This document shows positions 1-10,215 of a stretch of 64,000 nt of DNA, piece after piece. The stretch covers positions 5,138 through 69,137 of the forward strand of contig CAZYAO010000019.1 in assembly GCA_964645715.1 (NCBI GenBank), written 5' to 3'. Position numbers and translations under genes: made by a program. Under the pieces are notes generated by a model. That model made no database searches and was not told where the DNA came from. It worked only from the letters and a program-made list of their open reading frames with translations. This stretch comes from JAUMBM01 sp964645715 (lineage in GTDB: Bacteria; Bacteroidota; Bacteroidia; Chitinophagales; Saprospiraceae). Each line of letters opens with the position of its first letter. Position 1 is the stretch's first letter.

Positions 1-3000
1 CAGCTGCGTCACACTCAGGGTTGTCTCCCCGGGTGCACAGATGGTTGTATTGCCTGAAATACTCAGTTCTGGCAGTGCCCTGACTGTCAGCTGCATGGAA
101 TCCACAGCTGTGCAGGCTCCACGCGTCACCGTTAGTGTATAAACGGTCGTTTGTTCCGGGCTGGCCGTTGGCTGAGCAATAGTAGGATTGTCCAGGCCGG
201 TAGCCGGTGACCATGCATAGGTGGTACCATCCACCCCCGGGCGACCAATCGTAACTTCATCGCCAGGGCAGACCGAAAGATCCGGACCGGCATCAGCCGT
301 GGTACCAGCCTCCGGAGTCACCTTGAGCGATTTACTTAGCTTACAGCCATTGCTGTAAGTGATGGTGAGCGTATAGGTCGTCTCTCTGCTGACCCTGGCG
401 GTAGGATTGGGTACGTTGGCTGCACTCAGGCCCGTGGTGGGAGACCAGGCATAAGAGGCCGCACCAGTCACACTGGCCGAGTTGCCCGTTGCTCCAATAC
501 CGATGGCAACACCCACAGAAGGACAGTTGGTTTTATCTGTTAAGGTAAAATCCTCTACTGTATTCACCGTGACCGTAATGGTAGTATCTGTTGCCGGGCC
601 ACAACCTGATGCCGTGACGGTATAATCCGTGGTAGTCGTTGGGGCAGCCGTCACTGTCAGCCCCGTGGTAGTATTGAGTCCGGTTGCCGGAGACCAAGTG
701 TACGTAATCCCATTGATGGGCCTTCCCGTAAACTTAACCGAGCCACCGGGACAGAGAGGTGCCGGCGTTGCGATGCCCGGGAAGAAGGATCCCGTGGGTG
801 CGGTAAGCAACATGGTATCCCTGACTACACAGCCAGAAGCTACATCCGTAACGTTGAGCACCATTGTCAGATCTGCCGCAAAAGTGATTTCCGGCTCCGG
901 AGAGTTGGCATTGGTCTCGTTGGCCCAAAGCGCCGCCGGCGTCCACAGATATGACCAGTTGCGGGTCGTATCTACAGGTGTACCAATTTTCACAATAGCG
1001 CCTGCACAGGCGGTCTTATCCACCCCTGCATTTGCCCTTACGTCAATGACATTGACCCGCAGGGTGTCCCGGATATAACAGCCAGTGGCAACGTTTGTGA
1101 CCAGCACCTGATAATTCTGGCTATTGGCGGGTCTTACGAGCATTGGGTTGGAGGAGAACTGGCCACCCGCCTGCATAGCAGTGGTGTTGTTCCACAGATA
1201 ACTGTATTCCGTATTATTGGGCAGACCAATGAAGACTGTATCGGTACCCGGGCAGACCGTCTGATCGGGTGCAGAAAACATCGGCAAGGACAGTGCAGGA
1301 TTGTTGACAATCAAATTGTATGTACACACGTCCGCTGCATCAAATTTGCTGGTAGCCGTAACCGTGATGTTCACACTGCTGGCAGTGCTCACCACCCGCG
1401 GATTGGCCGCTGTAGGGTTGTCAAACACTCCGGCAGGACTCCACTGGAAGTTGTACTGGGATGGATTCACCCCGATAGCCGCCAGGCGATAGCCGCCTTC
1501 ATAGAGGGCAGGACAGCCGGGGGCATCGAGCACATCAACGCGAATGATGGAGCAAACTGCCGAGCCACCTGAGCCGCCACTACAGGTTCCTAGCGTGATG
1601 TTATTAGAGGTACAGGTAACACCGTCCAGCGTCGCTTTCCGGCGAATCGTGACAGAGCTCCCACCCGTTACCCTGGCATAAATATCGGCATTGCCCAATC
1701 GTGATTCCAGAATTTCGAGGTTGCCATCACCTGAAACCTTCTCCCACTCGTAGGTGGTACCCGCCGGGTTGAGCCGCTCGCCGATAACCCATACGCTGCC
1801 GCAGCTGGATGAGACCCTGATGCGGGCGTCAACATTTTTCACGCGCACGTAATCAACAAACGAACAGCCTGAGCGTCTGGCGGTCACCGTGTAGTTGATT
1901 ATTGGCGTGATGCCGTTGGTAACAGCCGGAACCGTAAAGGTTGGATTGGCAACGGTTGCACTTGACAGGAAGGCAGTCGGTGACCAAGAGTAGGTATACC
2001 CGGTAGTGGCTGTTTTCCCTAACTGTGCCGTGTTGGTTGGTTCCAGACAAATTGTCGCGTCATCACCAGCGATTTCCTCACCCGGCTTAGCAACGAAAGT
2101 TACGGTCACATCATCAGACTGCGTACAAGTACTGCCGTCCGGTTTGGTCACCGTAATCGTCTGTGTATAATCGGTGGTAGCCGTCGGGCTGGCAATTGGC
2201 TGCGGGCAATTGGTGCAGGACAGTCCCTCTGCCGGAGACCATTCGTAGCTCACCAATGAAGTGCCCTGTACCGGTGTTGACCCTACCTGAATGCCCGCGG
2301 TACCCTCACAGAAAGAACGGTTGGCACCTGCATTGTTGGGCACGATATTGATAGCGATCTGATCGAGCGCAAAACAGCCTTTGTCGTCAGTGACCCGCAG
2401 TGTGTAAATCGTGGATGCCGTGGGTGAATCAGTAACGGTACTAGACGTACTAACTACCGTCTGCCCGGCCTGCCACTGATACGTGTAGCTGGTGCCAGAC
2501 CCTCCACTGGCAGACCCCAACAGAGTGACATCGCTGCCAACACAAGTGAATCCTTTGGATCCGCCGGCAATTTCGGCCGTTGGTGCAAGCAATATGCTGC
2601 CACCTTCCGTGCGGACAACCATAGTATGCACGTTGGACGTGTCAATACCCACCGGATCACAACTGCCGCCCAAAAACTCAGGGCCAGGCATGAATACAAT
2701 GCGCCGGAAGTAGACCGGCCCTGCACCCACCGGTTCAGGTGAATAATTGCGGTCAACTGCCCCCTCAATATTTTCCCAGTTGAGGCTGTCCAGCGAACGC
2801 TGCCACTGAAATAAAATGGTGTTGAAGTAATCCTCCGGACCAAGAATGCCTACCTTGGAACCGATGATGGATTGCGTCAGACCACCCCCGCAAACTTCCT
2901 GCGAGCTAGTGATTGTATTGGGCGAAATCTGCAAATCCTCAGGAATAAAACTCTCCTCAAATATACCGAACCAGTTGCCGTAACCTTCAGCTAAGTTGGT

Positions 3001-5373
3001 GCCGGCACCCGGTGAAAGTGGCATACCTCTGGCTGCATAGAAATTGCAGTACGCCTTGTCGTTGACAGCCAGTACTCTACCACCCTCGCTTGACATACCC
3101 AACAGAGATCCATAAATTCTGTTGAAAGTACTGTCAAACTTGGCCAGATACAGCGTAGCACGCCCGAAGTCAAATTCACCTGGATCATTGTACAGACCGC
3201 AGTCGCTCATCCATTCCGGATAAAACTCTTCGTCGTTGTCCGATACCATGATGTGAATGTTATCATTCGACTTATCTATAGAGAAGGAAATATCCGAATA
3301 TATAGCGTAATCCAGACTTGAGGGCATATAGAATGAAGAATACAACAAAGCGCCAGTCGGAGAAAACCGCTGGATGTAATTGGCTTCTCCATTACCATCG
3401 AGAATGTCAGACACCGCATCAGGGTCAAGACTTTCCACCTGAGCGCCTAAGGTCGTTGGCTCATCTGCAGATTCTTGCTGGAAGAACACCCAAGGGTTAC
3501 CCTTGCTGTCCAGCTCCAGTTCCATGTCATCTTTATCCCCTACGCCTCCAATGAGGGTGCCCCATATCTTCGATCCGTCGGCTCCGGAGTGCTTGACGAG
3601 GTAGCCAACATCATCTGCATTGGGAGCCAGGTCCGCCAGCCGCTTGTAAGCACCTGCGGTTGATATGTCGCTGATAGACGAGTAATCGCCTCTTGTATCA
3701 CAATCGAGATAGCCCACAACGTAGATATCCCCCGCATCGTCGATTTCAATATCCAGCGCTTCGCCACCATCATCCGTACCCAAGACCCGGCTCCAGATGA
3801 TTGAGCCGTCTGACTTGTTCAGCTTGGTGGCCACATGATTGCCGCCCCCCAAAGCACCGGTCGTGATGGGATAATCATCCGAAACAGTGACCCCGGCGAT
3901 GACCACATTCCCGGCCGGATCAGCTGCTATATAAAAATCTTCTTCATCGAATCGACCACCTACTTTTTTAGACCAGGCCAGGCTGGTAAGGTTAAAATCG
4001 AATTTTCCGACAATCATATCGTACCAATAGTCTGCCCAGACAGCCATGACGTATACGCCTTCACTGGTTACGACCACCTGAGCATAATACTCATCAATTG
4101 CATTATCGCCCCAATAGGTAGCTGCCAGTATTTGCCCCTTGGCATTCATTTTTACAAGGAAAACATCCGAATCACGAGCCGAATTATCCAGCGTGACATC
4201 ATAGGCACCAGCCGTGGCGAGGTTGCTGGGAGCAATCCCGCCGTATTCGGAATAGTCGGATGCCATCAACCCCAGGTATATATTCCCGGCTGCATCGACG
4301 TCAAAGCCATAGTCGGTATATACCTCATTGTATTGTGTGTACAAAAAGGTACCCAGTACCATTCTGGGCGTAGGGTCTATGGTCAGCGTTTTGCTGCGGT
4401 CATAGGCCGGCACTTCAAAACCGATAACATTGCTGCTCAGTTGCCGGTAAGTGACCCCAAGCGAGTTTTGCTGCGTTTCTACCCAGGAGGCAGGAATATT
4501 TTCCTCCAGGGTGCCATGAAATAATTCCATCCTGATTTTACCCTCTGCCAGACTCAGGTTTTGAGGCCCCTCGTACTGCAGTTGAATATCGGCAGGATCA
4601 CCGCCCGGGTGGACAATAAAGTTGTACTCAATGGGCTTCCCCTCTGCAGGAGAAGAAACAAACTCCAGGTCAATATGGTCGTAAATGTTCTTGTACACCA
4701 CTTTCCCGTAGTGTCTTACCCCTGTGATGGAATTACCCCCTTTGATGTGATTCTCTTCCATTTCAGCTGGCTGACTGGCCTCTATGACCACATCGGAGTT
4801 GGCGCCCACCAGATTGATGTCTACCCGGTGATAACGGGTAGTATAGTACTCCCTTGTAGAGTCTGCCTCAATCTGCTTGCTACGACGCCGCTTGTCCAGC
4901 CGGTTTTTTTCCTCATCCGAAAGCACCGCTTTCTCTTTGATGTAGGTATCGTAGCTAAACCCGTTGCTTCGCAGCTGGACGTTCAGCCCCGGCTGGTGCA
5001 GTAAGTACTTTACCGCCATGTTGGGTTGTCCATGCTGATCTATAATCTGCCCCTTGTTTTCGGTGAAGCCGGATTGGGACAATTGTTGGTTCACCACCGC
5101 AGGATCTGTGAGAGACGATGCGGGTTTGGACGCAGCACTGGCCGACCTGCCAGCATCACCCCGAACCTGTTCATTTTGAACAGCCCGATGACTGGCTTTG
5201 GTCTGAGAAGCTTCCGGCAGCAGGCTTCCCCAGCGGGTAGTGCCGGCCAGCATACTCACCCCCAGCACCGCTACAAGTACCACAGCAGACAGTATCCGTC
5301 CAGATGCAGCCAACAGGCTGCGCTTACCGGTATCCTGCCTCCCTTTGGGTGAAGGTCGTTGGTTTTTGATCAT
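1..5373 (-). CDS. Giant secreted SBBP/Ig-like repeat protein, C-terminus outside window
   Basis: The frame is open from the ATG at 5373 through 1791 codons to the window edge with no stop. Residues 1-45 carry a basic start and one hydrophobic stretch, so secretion is likely. Around residues 100-330 lies a domain beginning FTENKGQI, typical of the N-terminal part of SBBP-repeat proteins in Bacteroidota. Residues of about 340-880 hold beta-propeller-like repeats (DAAGNIYL, DDAGDIYVVGY, DSKGNPWVF). From about residue 960 onward come Ig/PKD-like modules with recurring YTWSPATGL...NPTA...TTYTLTV patterns and paired cysteines. Such proteins usually end in a T9SS sorting domain, which would lie beyond position 1, so T9SS export is inferred. 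Function is probably adhesion or cell-surface structure. No enzyme motif is visible. The TPR/HTH regulator gene lies upstream in the same direction. Confidence 0.9.
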   Translation of the reverse strand, partial: MIKNQRPSPKGRQDTGKRSLLAASGRILSAVVLVAVLGVSMLAGTTRWGSLLPEASQTKASHRAVQNEQVRGDAGRSASAASKPASSLTDPAVVNQQLSQSGFTENKGQIIDQHGQPNMAVKYLLHQPGLNVQLRSNGFSYDTYIKEKAVLSDEEKNRLDKRRRSKQIEADSTREYYTTRYHRVDINLVGANSDVVIEASQPAEMEENHIKGGNSITGVRHYGKVVYKNIYDHIDLEFVSSPAEGKPIEYNFIVHPGGDPADIQLQYEGPQNLSLAEGKIRMELFHGTLEENIPASWVETQQNSLGVTYRQLSSNVIGFEVPAYDRSKTLTIDPTPRMVLGTFLYTQYNEVYTDYGFDVDAAGNIYLGLMASDYSEYGGIAPSNLATAGAYDVTLDNSARDSDVFLVKMNAKGQILAATYWGDNAIDEYYAQVVVTSEGVYVMAVWADYWYDMIVGKFDFNLTSLAWSKKVGGRFDEEDFYIAADPAGNVVIAGVTVSDDYPITTGALGGGNHVATKLNKSDGSIIWSRVLGTDDGGEALDIEIDDAGDIYVVGYLDCDTRGDYSSISDISTAGAYKRLADLAPNADDVGYLVKHSGADGSKIWGTLIGGVGDKDDMELELDSKGNPWVFFQQESADEPTTLGAQVESLDPDAVSDILDGNGEANYIQRFSPTGALLYSSFYMPSSLDYAIYSDISFSIDKSNDNIHIMVSDNDEEFYPEWMSDCGLYNDPGEFDFGRATLYLAKFDSTFNRIYGSLLGMSSEGGRVLAVNDKAYCNFYAARGMPLSPGAGTNLAEGYGNWFGIFEESFIPEDLQISPNTITSSQEVCGGGLTQSIIGSKVGILGPEDYFNTILFQWQRSLDSLNWENIEGAVDRNYSPEPVGAGPVYFRRIVFMPGPEFLGGSCDPVGIDTSNVHTMVVRTEGGSILLAPTAEIAGGSKGFTCVGSDVTLLGSASGGSGTSYTYQWQAGQTVVSTSSTVTDSPTASTIYTLRVTDDKGCFALDQIAINIVPNNAGANRSFCEGTAGIQVGSTPVQGTSLVSYEWSPAEGLSCTNCPQPIASPTATTDYTQTITVTKPDGSTCTQSDDVTVTFVAKPGEEIAGDDATICLEPTNTAQLGKTATTGYTYSWSPTAFLSSATVANPTFTVPAVTNGITPIINYTVTARRSGCSFVDYVRVKNVDARIRVSSSCGSVWVIGERLNPAGTTYEWEKVSGDGNLEILESRLGNADIYARVTGGSSVTIRRKATLDGVTCTSNNITLGTCSGGSGGSAVCSIIRVDVLDAPGCPALYEGGYRLAAIGVNPSQYNFQWSPAGVFDNPTAANPRVVSTASSVNITVTATSKFDAADVCTYNLIVNNPALSLPMFSAPDQTVCPGTDTVFIGLPNNTEYSYLWNNTTAMQAGGQFSSNPMLVRPANSQNYQVLVTNVATGCYIRDTLRVNVIDVRANAGVDKTACAGAIVKIGTPVDTTRNWSYLWTPAALWANETNANSPEPEITFAADLTMVLNVTDVASGCVVRDTMLLTAPTGSFFPGIATPAPLCPGGSVKFTGRPINGITYTWSPATGLNTTTGLTVTAAPTTTTDYTVTASGCGPATDTTITVTVNTVEDFTLTDKTNCPSVGVAIGIGATGNSASVTGAASYAWSPTTGLSAANVPNPTARVSRETTYTLTITYSNGCKLSKSLKVTPEAGTTADAGPDLSVCPGDEVTIGRPGVDGTTYAWSPATGLDNPTIAQPTASPEQTTVYTLTVTRGACTAVDSMQLTVRALPELSISGNTTICAPGETTLSVTQL

Positions 5374-5753
5374 GAGAAAATACTTTTAAACTTACAATTG
5401 ATTTACTGAAACGGTCCTTGCACTACAACCTGGGTCGCAGTGCAAATAATTACATACAAAAAGAAATGATCCACTTTGGGGGAAGCGTAGCACAACTCCT
5501 GAGACCCCCGAGGCAGGGATAAGCGGGCAGTAAAGTTTGTCGAGGAGAATACGTCATTGTTTTAATACATCCTGTGACAGATATGTTGGCCCGGTATCCG
5601 CAGTCGGGATGCCAGTTTTTGAGCTCGACAAATCTAATAAGGATGAAATAAGGAACCGTAAGCAGGGCGCTTACATCCTTCGTACACACAAAAAAACCTT
5701 GATTACATACTCATTACAGGATACTACAAAAATTTAATTTTCAACACATTAAC
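5374..5753. other. Intergenic region with one hairpin
   Basis: This 380-bp stretch separates two minus-strand genes, so it should contain the terminator of the regulator gene and the promoter of the giant protein. An inverted repeat, TTGCACT (5418-5424) and AGTGCAA (5439-5445), is visible close to the downstream start. It has no T-run and could be an operator or leader hairpin. No convincing coding frame is seen. Confidence 0.4.
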
Positions 5754-7418
5754 TCAATATTTTGAAAAAAAATCAGTCAGAGCTTCCTCTGCGTCCTGTA
5801 GGTTCAGTTTTTTGCGCATGCGCCAGCGGGCTACCTGTATAGAGTTTAGGCTCTGGCCAGTGATGGCTGATATTTCTTTGGTAGTCATATTAAGTTTCAG
5901 AAAAGCGCAGAGGCGGCGTTCGTTGAGACTTAAGTCCGGAAAATCGCGCTGAAGTTTTTCATAAAACATAGGATGCACCTGCTGGAAGCGCAGTTCAAAA
6001 TCCTGCCAGGCTTTATCTTCCAGCGATTTTTCCAGCCCTTTGAGTACCGAGCCCAGCGTTTCTCTGGTCTCTTTCGTTGACCGGGCATGTACAGCAATCA
6101 GCTTTTGTACTACCTCTTTGACCAGCTCATGGTTCTGCACGCGGTGCAGCACCTCCGTTGCCAGCTGCTTGTCTTTCAGCTCTACCTGTGCCTGCAACAG
6201 CTCTTTGTCAAGCTCCAACTGCCGGGCGTTGAGCGCGAGTTGGTATTTTTCTAGATTGGCCTGCTGGAGCTTGCGGTGTTTGCGGCCTGCCACATACATG
6301 ATGCCTATGGTAAGCAGCGCCAGCACGCCCAGACCACCCAATATCCAACGTATATTCCTGCTGTAAGCGGACTCGCGCTGGCGTTGCATTTCGGCAAACT
6401 GCCAGGAAAGTTCTTGGGTGATTAGCATTTCTTTGGCTTTGTCGGCCTGCGTTTTTTCATCGTATTCTTCTACCATGTTCAGGTATTTCAGGCTTGAATC
6501 TGCCTGAGCCGTCGTTTTGAACAGCTGGTAGAGGGATTTCGCAATATCGTACACCAGCCAGTCATTCTGCGTTTTAATCCCCAATTCCATGGCCTGTCTG
6601 TAAAGTTGTTGCGCCTGCAACGGCTGGTTCTTTTTCATACAAACATCCCCCACGCCCTTAAGTGCCAATGCCTCACGGGGGCTATTATCGCTAACGATAA
6701 ACTTTTCCCGAGCCTGCGAATACTGCTGCAGTGCCTCATCTAGATTTCCCTGCTGCAACAACATATCTGCGTAATTAATACACAACATACCTACCCATAA
6801 GTCATTTTCCGCTATCTCTGTCGCCAGCGCCATCCCTTTTTCAAAATAAGCCTTTCCACCCTGCCAGTCCTGCTGACCGGCTTTCACTATAATCATGTTG
6901 ACATACACGGTCATCAGGTTGGATTTATCCAATGGCTCTTTGGGCCGGCTGGTAAAATCGAGTGCGATGGATTCCATCTTACTCATCATCTTCTCCGCTT
7001 TCTCGTACTCTTCCATCGCCAGCCAGGTACTACCGAGGTTGAAATAGCCAATGGCCAGGTCTACGGAATCCCGTCGTGCCCTCGCCAGCTCTACGTGGCG
7101 CGTAAAAAAATCAACGGCAATATTCGTATTACCCGTATTCAGGAAAACCTCTCCGGCGTAGGCATAGGACAGGTACTTTACCCGAGCATTCCGGGTTTTT
7201 TCTGCATGTTCAACGGCCTTAAGCGCATATTCTCCTGCCTTAAGATAGTTATTGGCAGAGAGTTCTATCAACCGGATGTACAGTTTTGCCTTAAGCGTAT
7301 CTGTATCAGCAGCTTCTACATCATTTAGCAGTCTACTTTCGTCTGTCTGAGCCAATACGCTACCACTGCATAACACAAAAAAAAACACAATCAGATACCT
7401 GACTCGTATACATACCAT
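5754..7418 (-). CDS. TPR-containing membrane-bound HTH transcriptional regulator
   Basis: The protein has a signal peptide (hydrophobic IVFFFVLCSGSVLAQ), then about 300 residues of TPR helices (YFNLGSTWLAMEEYEKA, ALKGVGDVCMKKNQPLQA). A single transmembrane segment follows (WILGGLGVLALLTIGIMYVAG), then a basic coiled coil (QANLEKYQLALNARQLELDK) and a C-terminal helix-turn-helix (LSLNERRLCAFLKLNMTTKEISAITG). This is the common Bacteroidota design of a periplasmic TPR sensor joined through the membrane to a LuxR-like DNA-binding domain, a one-component system. The start at 7418 places the signal peptide at the N-terminus; an in-frame ATG at 7445 is the alternative. It lies directly upstream of the giant secreted protein and may control it, but that is inferred only from position. 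Confidence 0.85.
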   Translation of the reverse strand: MVCIRVRYLIVFFFVLCSGSVLAQTDESRLLNDVEAADTDTLKAKLYIRLIELSANNYLKAGEYALKAVEHAEKTRNARVKYLSYAYAGEVFLNTGNTNIAVDFFTRHVELARARRDSVDLAIGYFNLGSTWLAMEEYEKAEKMMSKMESIALDFTSRPKEPLDKSNLMTVYVNMIIVKAGQQDWQGGKAYFEKGMALATEIAENDLWVGMLCINYADMLLQQGNLDEALQQYSQAREKFIVSDNSPREALALKGVGDVCMKKNQPLQAQQLYRQAMELGIKTQNDWLVYDIAKSLYQLFKTTAQADSSLKYLNMVEEYDEKTQADKAKEMLITQELSWQFAEMQRQRESAYSRNIRWILGGLGVLALLTIGIMYVAGRKHRKLQQANLEKYQLALNARQLELDKELLQAQVELKDKQLATEVLHRVQNHELVKEVVQKLIAVHARSTKETRETLGSVLKGLEKSLEDKAWQDFELRFQQVHPMFYEKLQRDFPDLSLNERRLCAFLKLNMTTKEISAITGQSLNSIQVARWRMRKKLNLQDAEEALTDFFSKY

Positions 7419-7712
7419 GGGGGAGTAGTTTGACGAGTGAATCAATACATACGATAATCACACATGTTCTGTGTCTGCGCAGCCAAAAAGGGGGGGAATC
7501 GTTATGGCACCTGTCAACACATTGCGCAGGAAGCGCTAAGCTACAAAAAATATTAATACGTACTAAAACATTTATCCCGTCCCCTTTTATGCAATCCAAG
7601 TCAACAATACAGGACCGTTGGTTCTATCTTGCTTTCAAAGCCGCAGTAACAGGCATTCACTCGCAAAGATTTGCCTATTTTAGCGCATAGTTTTCAGTAA
7701 AGCAAAATCGAA

Positions 7713-9611
7713 ATGACGTATAGCCGACCAATTGTATTGCTGCCTGTGATGTTGGCAATACTAAGCATCCTGCGTACCACTGCCCAATCTATCCCGCTGG
7801 TATACGACCGCCTGCAATATACGACCGACAGCAGCCTGCTCGTGAACCTGCCAGACGGCAGCAGCCAGCGGCTGCTGCGGCGCGAAGCGCGCTACAGTCT
7901 CAGCACCGTTACGCCACAGCTCACGGCTGCGGCCGACGGGCTGCGGATGCATTTTTCCAACCCCCGCCTGCGCAATGGCCGCATTACCTACGGGCTCATC
8001 CCCTACGGCCAGCACAGCCATCCCGCTGCCGTGCTGCGATTTGTGGCGACGATCGATGCGGAGGGATATGCACTGCTCAACATCCGCAACGACCTGCGGG
8101 AAGGCTATGACCATACGGGCTGGCAGCAGCTTGGCTATGGAGTCATCGGCTACCGGCTTACGGACAGCCAGGGCAGTATTGTGTATGAAGGCAAACAGGC
8201 GTTTGAGTTGTCCGAAGGGGTGTTCAGTCCGCTGCCTACTTTGCTGCGCGGGCCTTTCATCTCCCTGCAGACAGCAACGAGTGTGGTCATTTGGTATGAG
8301 ACCTCCGTACCCACGCCCGGCCTGCTGACGCTCGCAGCAGACGGTCGCACTTTTGGCAGCAGCCAGCCTGCTACCCGCCACGAGATTGCCGTTACGGGCC
8401 TGCTCCCCAACCGCCGCTATGACTATCAGCTGAGCTGTGGCCGCACCCATGTCGCCTACCATTTTCGCACCGCGCCGGCTGCAGGCGAGCAAATACCCTT
8501 TACTTTTGCCTACGCCAGTGACTCCCGCTCTGGTTACGGCGGGGGCGAACGCAGTCTGGGCGGCACCAACAGCCAGATTATGAGTCGCATAGCTGCGCTG
8601 AGCCTGCGCGAGGGTGCGGCTTTTGTGCAGTTTACCGGCGACTTAGTCGACGGCTACGTCAGCCAGCCCGACGAGATGCGGTTGCAGCTTGTCAACTGGA
8701 TCCATGCCGTAGAGCCCTACTGGCACTACATTCCTTTCAACGTGGGTATGGGCAACCACGAGTCGCTGGGCTGGGCCAATGGCGAGGGGCGTGTGGCGGT
8801 CGACGGCTTCCCCTGGCACAGCCACTCCGGCGAAGCCCTTTTCGCGGAGCGCTTTATCAATCCGCTCAATGGGCCCGAAAGTGAAGACGGCGCTGTCTAT
8901 GACCCACAGCCTGCGAAGCCCGGTGATTTTCCTTCCTACAAAGAAAACGTCTATTACTATACCTATGGCAATACCGCCATGGTGGTACTCAACTCCAACT
9001 ATTGGTTTGCACCCGGCCTGCGGCGGGCGCCTTTCATCGGCGGCAATCTGCACGGATACTTGATGGACAATCAATTGCAGTGGCTGGCAGCAGTCATTCG
9101 CCAGCTGGAGGAGGATGCAGCCATCGACCACGTGTTTGTCACCTTGCACACACCACCTTTTCCCAATGGTGGGCATCGAGGTGATTGTATGTGGTATGAC
9201 GGTAACAATGAGCCCCGGCCCCATGTGGCTGGCAAACCCGTAGAGAAAGGTATTATTGAGCGGCGCGACCAATTTTTGGATATCCTCGCCAACCAGTCAA
9301 CCAAAGTGGTGGCGGTTATGGCGGGAGATGAGCATAACTATAATCGCATGCGCATCGACGACGCCACCCCGCGCTATCCCGACAACTGGGATAAACCGCG
9401 ACAGCCGCTGCGGCAACCCTTCTGGCAGATTATCAACGGCGCCGCCGGCGCTCCTTTTTACGCCCAGCAACAGGCACCCTGGTCGGCAGCTGTTGAAGGT
9501 TTTACCGTGCAGAATGCCCTCTGCTTGTTTGATGTAAGCGGCAAAGAGGTGCTGTTGCGGGTGATTAATCCAGATACCCTGGAGGAGATTGACCGCGCTC
9601 AGTTGCGCTGA
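7713..9611 (+). CDS. Purple-acid-phosphatase-like metallophosphoesterase, secreted
   Basis: The product has 632 residues. An N-terminal signal peptide (VMLAILSILRTTAQS) is followed by a fibronectin-III-like purple acid phosphatase N-terminal domain near residues 185-255. The calcineurin-like metallophosphoesterase domain shows the expected dinuclear-metal motifs in order: YASDSR near 267, GDLVDG at 309-314, GNHE at 347-350, TLHTPPF near 477, and GDEHNYNR at 538-545. It probably hydrolyses phosphate esters in the periplasm or outside the cell; the substrate is unknown. No T9SS sorting domain is obvious at the C-terminus. The last 47 bp overlap the 3' end of the convergent glycosyltransferase gene. 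Confidence 0.88.
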   Translation: MTYSRPIVLLPVMLAILSILRTTAQSIPLVYDRLQYTTDSSLLVNLPDGSSQRLLRREARYSLSTVTPQLTAAADGLRMHFSNPRLRNGRITYGLIPYGQHSHPAAVLRFVATIDAEGYALLNIRNDLREGYDHTGWQQLGYGVIGYRLTDSQGSIVYEGKQAFELSEGVFSPLPTLLRGPFISLQTATSVVIWYETSVPTPGLLTLAADGRTFGSSQPATRHEIAVTGLLPNRRYDYQLSCGRTHVAYHFRTAPAAGEQIPFTFAYASDSRSGYGGGERSLGGTNSQIMSRIAALSLREGAAFVQFTGDLVDGYVSQPDEMRLQLVNWIHAVEPYWHYIPFNVGMGNHESLGWANGEGRVAVDGFPWHSHSGEALFAERFINPLNGPESEDGAVYDPQPAKPGDFPSYKENVYYYTYGNTAMVVLNSNYWFAPGLRRAPFIGGNLHGYLMDNQLQWLAAVIRQLEEDAAIDHVFVTLHTPPFPNGGHRGDCMWYDGNNEPRPHVAGKPVEKGIIERRDQFLDILANQSTKVVAVMAGDEHNYNRMRIDDATPRYPDNWDKPRQPLRQPFWQIINGAAGAPFYAQQQAPWSAAVEGFTVQNALCLFDVSGKEVLLRVINPDTLEEIDRAQLR

Positions 9612-10212
9612 GTTGGGCCTGCCAAGCCTGCCAGTCGTCGACTGTATCGATATCTGACAAGGTAGGCAGCAGGTAGCAGCTGGCGGGCAGGGCTGCAATC
9701 CGGCGGCTTGTTTCGGCAAAAACTGTGGCGGTGCTCCATTCGATGTCTTCGAAAACCGAAGGCTGCAGCTGGCGCATGCCGATCAGGTAGTAGCCCCCGT
9801 CGGCGGCGGGACCCAGTACGAAGTCGTGCGTATCAAGCGCGGCAAAAGCCTGCGCCAGAATACCCGCCGACAGGCCGGGGATATCGCTGCCGATGAGCAC
9901 TGCCTGCTGCGCCCCGGCCAGTGCCTGGCCAAGGGCATGCGCCATGCGGGCGCCGAGGTCAGCGCCCTGCTGCTGGTGTTTGGTAAAAAAAGCAGACGGC
10001 CACTCGTCCTGTTCGTCAATGGTATCACTGTAAAAGAGCAGGCGCTCCGCCGCGCAGGCCAGCGCCTGTGCGCGGGTATGCGCCAGCAATTGTTGGTAAA
10101 TCGCCAGCGCCTGCTCGTTGCCCAGACTGGCTGCGAGGCGGGTCTTGACCCGCCCGTAGACAGGGTTTTTTATAAAAACAACCAGCCGGCGGCGGCTTGC
10201 GACCGCAGCCAT
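9565..10212 (-). CDS. TIGR04282-family (DUF2064) glycosyltransferase
   Basis: This 215-residue protein has the compact nucleotidyl/glycosyltransferase A-like fold. Visible motifs are VVFIKNPVYGRVKTRLA at the N-terminus, a QQAVLIGSDIPGL centre, and GPAADGGYYLIGM. These match the 'rSAM/selenodomain-associated transferase 1' family (TIGR04282), related to CofC-type enzymes. Members are often linked with arsenosugar or other small-molecule pathways, but no arsenic genes are visible here, so the substrate is unknown. It is the last gene of a tight minus-strand operon, starting 3 bp after the methyltransferase stop. Its 3' end overlaps the phosphatase gene on the other strand. Confidence 0.85.
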   Translation of the reverse strand: MAAVASRRRLVVFIKNPVYGRVKTRLAASLGNEQALAIYQQLLAHTRAQALACAAERLLFYSDTIDEQDEWPSAFFTKHQQQGADLGARMAHALGQALAGAQQAVLIGSDIPGLSAGILAQAFAALDTHDFVLGPAADGGYYLIGMRQLQPSVFEDIEWSTATVFAETSRRIAALPASCYLLPTLSDIDTVDDWQAWQAQLSATERGQSPPGYLD

Positions 10213-10215
10213 ACC

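Noticed and set aside
3835..4524. Plus-strand 229-codon open frame and many shorter ones in 629-5352
   Set aside because: They lie opposite the giant minus-strand gene, whose frame has clear domain sequence. Their products have no domain character.
7761..8492. 243-codon minus-strand frame
   Set aside because: It is opposite the phosphatase gene, which has full motif support; GC-rich codons open the reverse frame.
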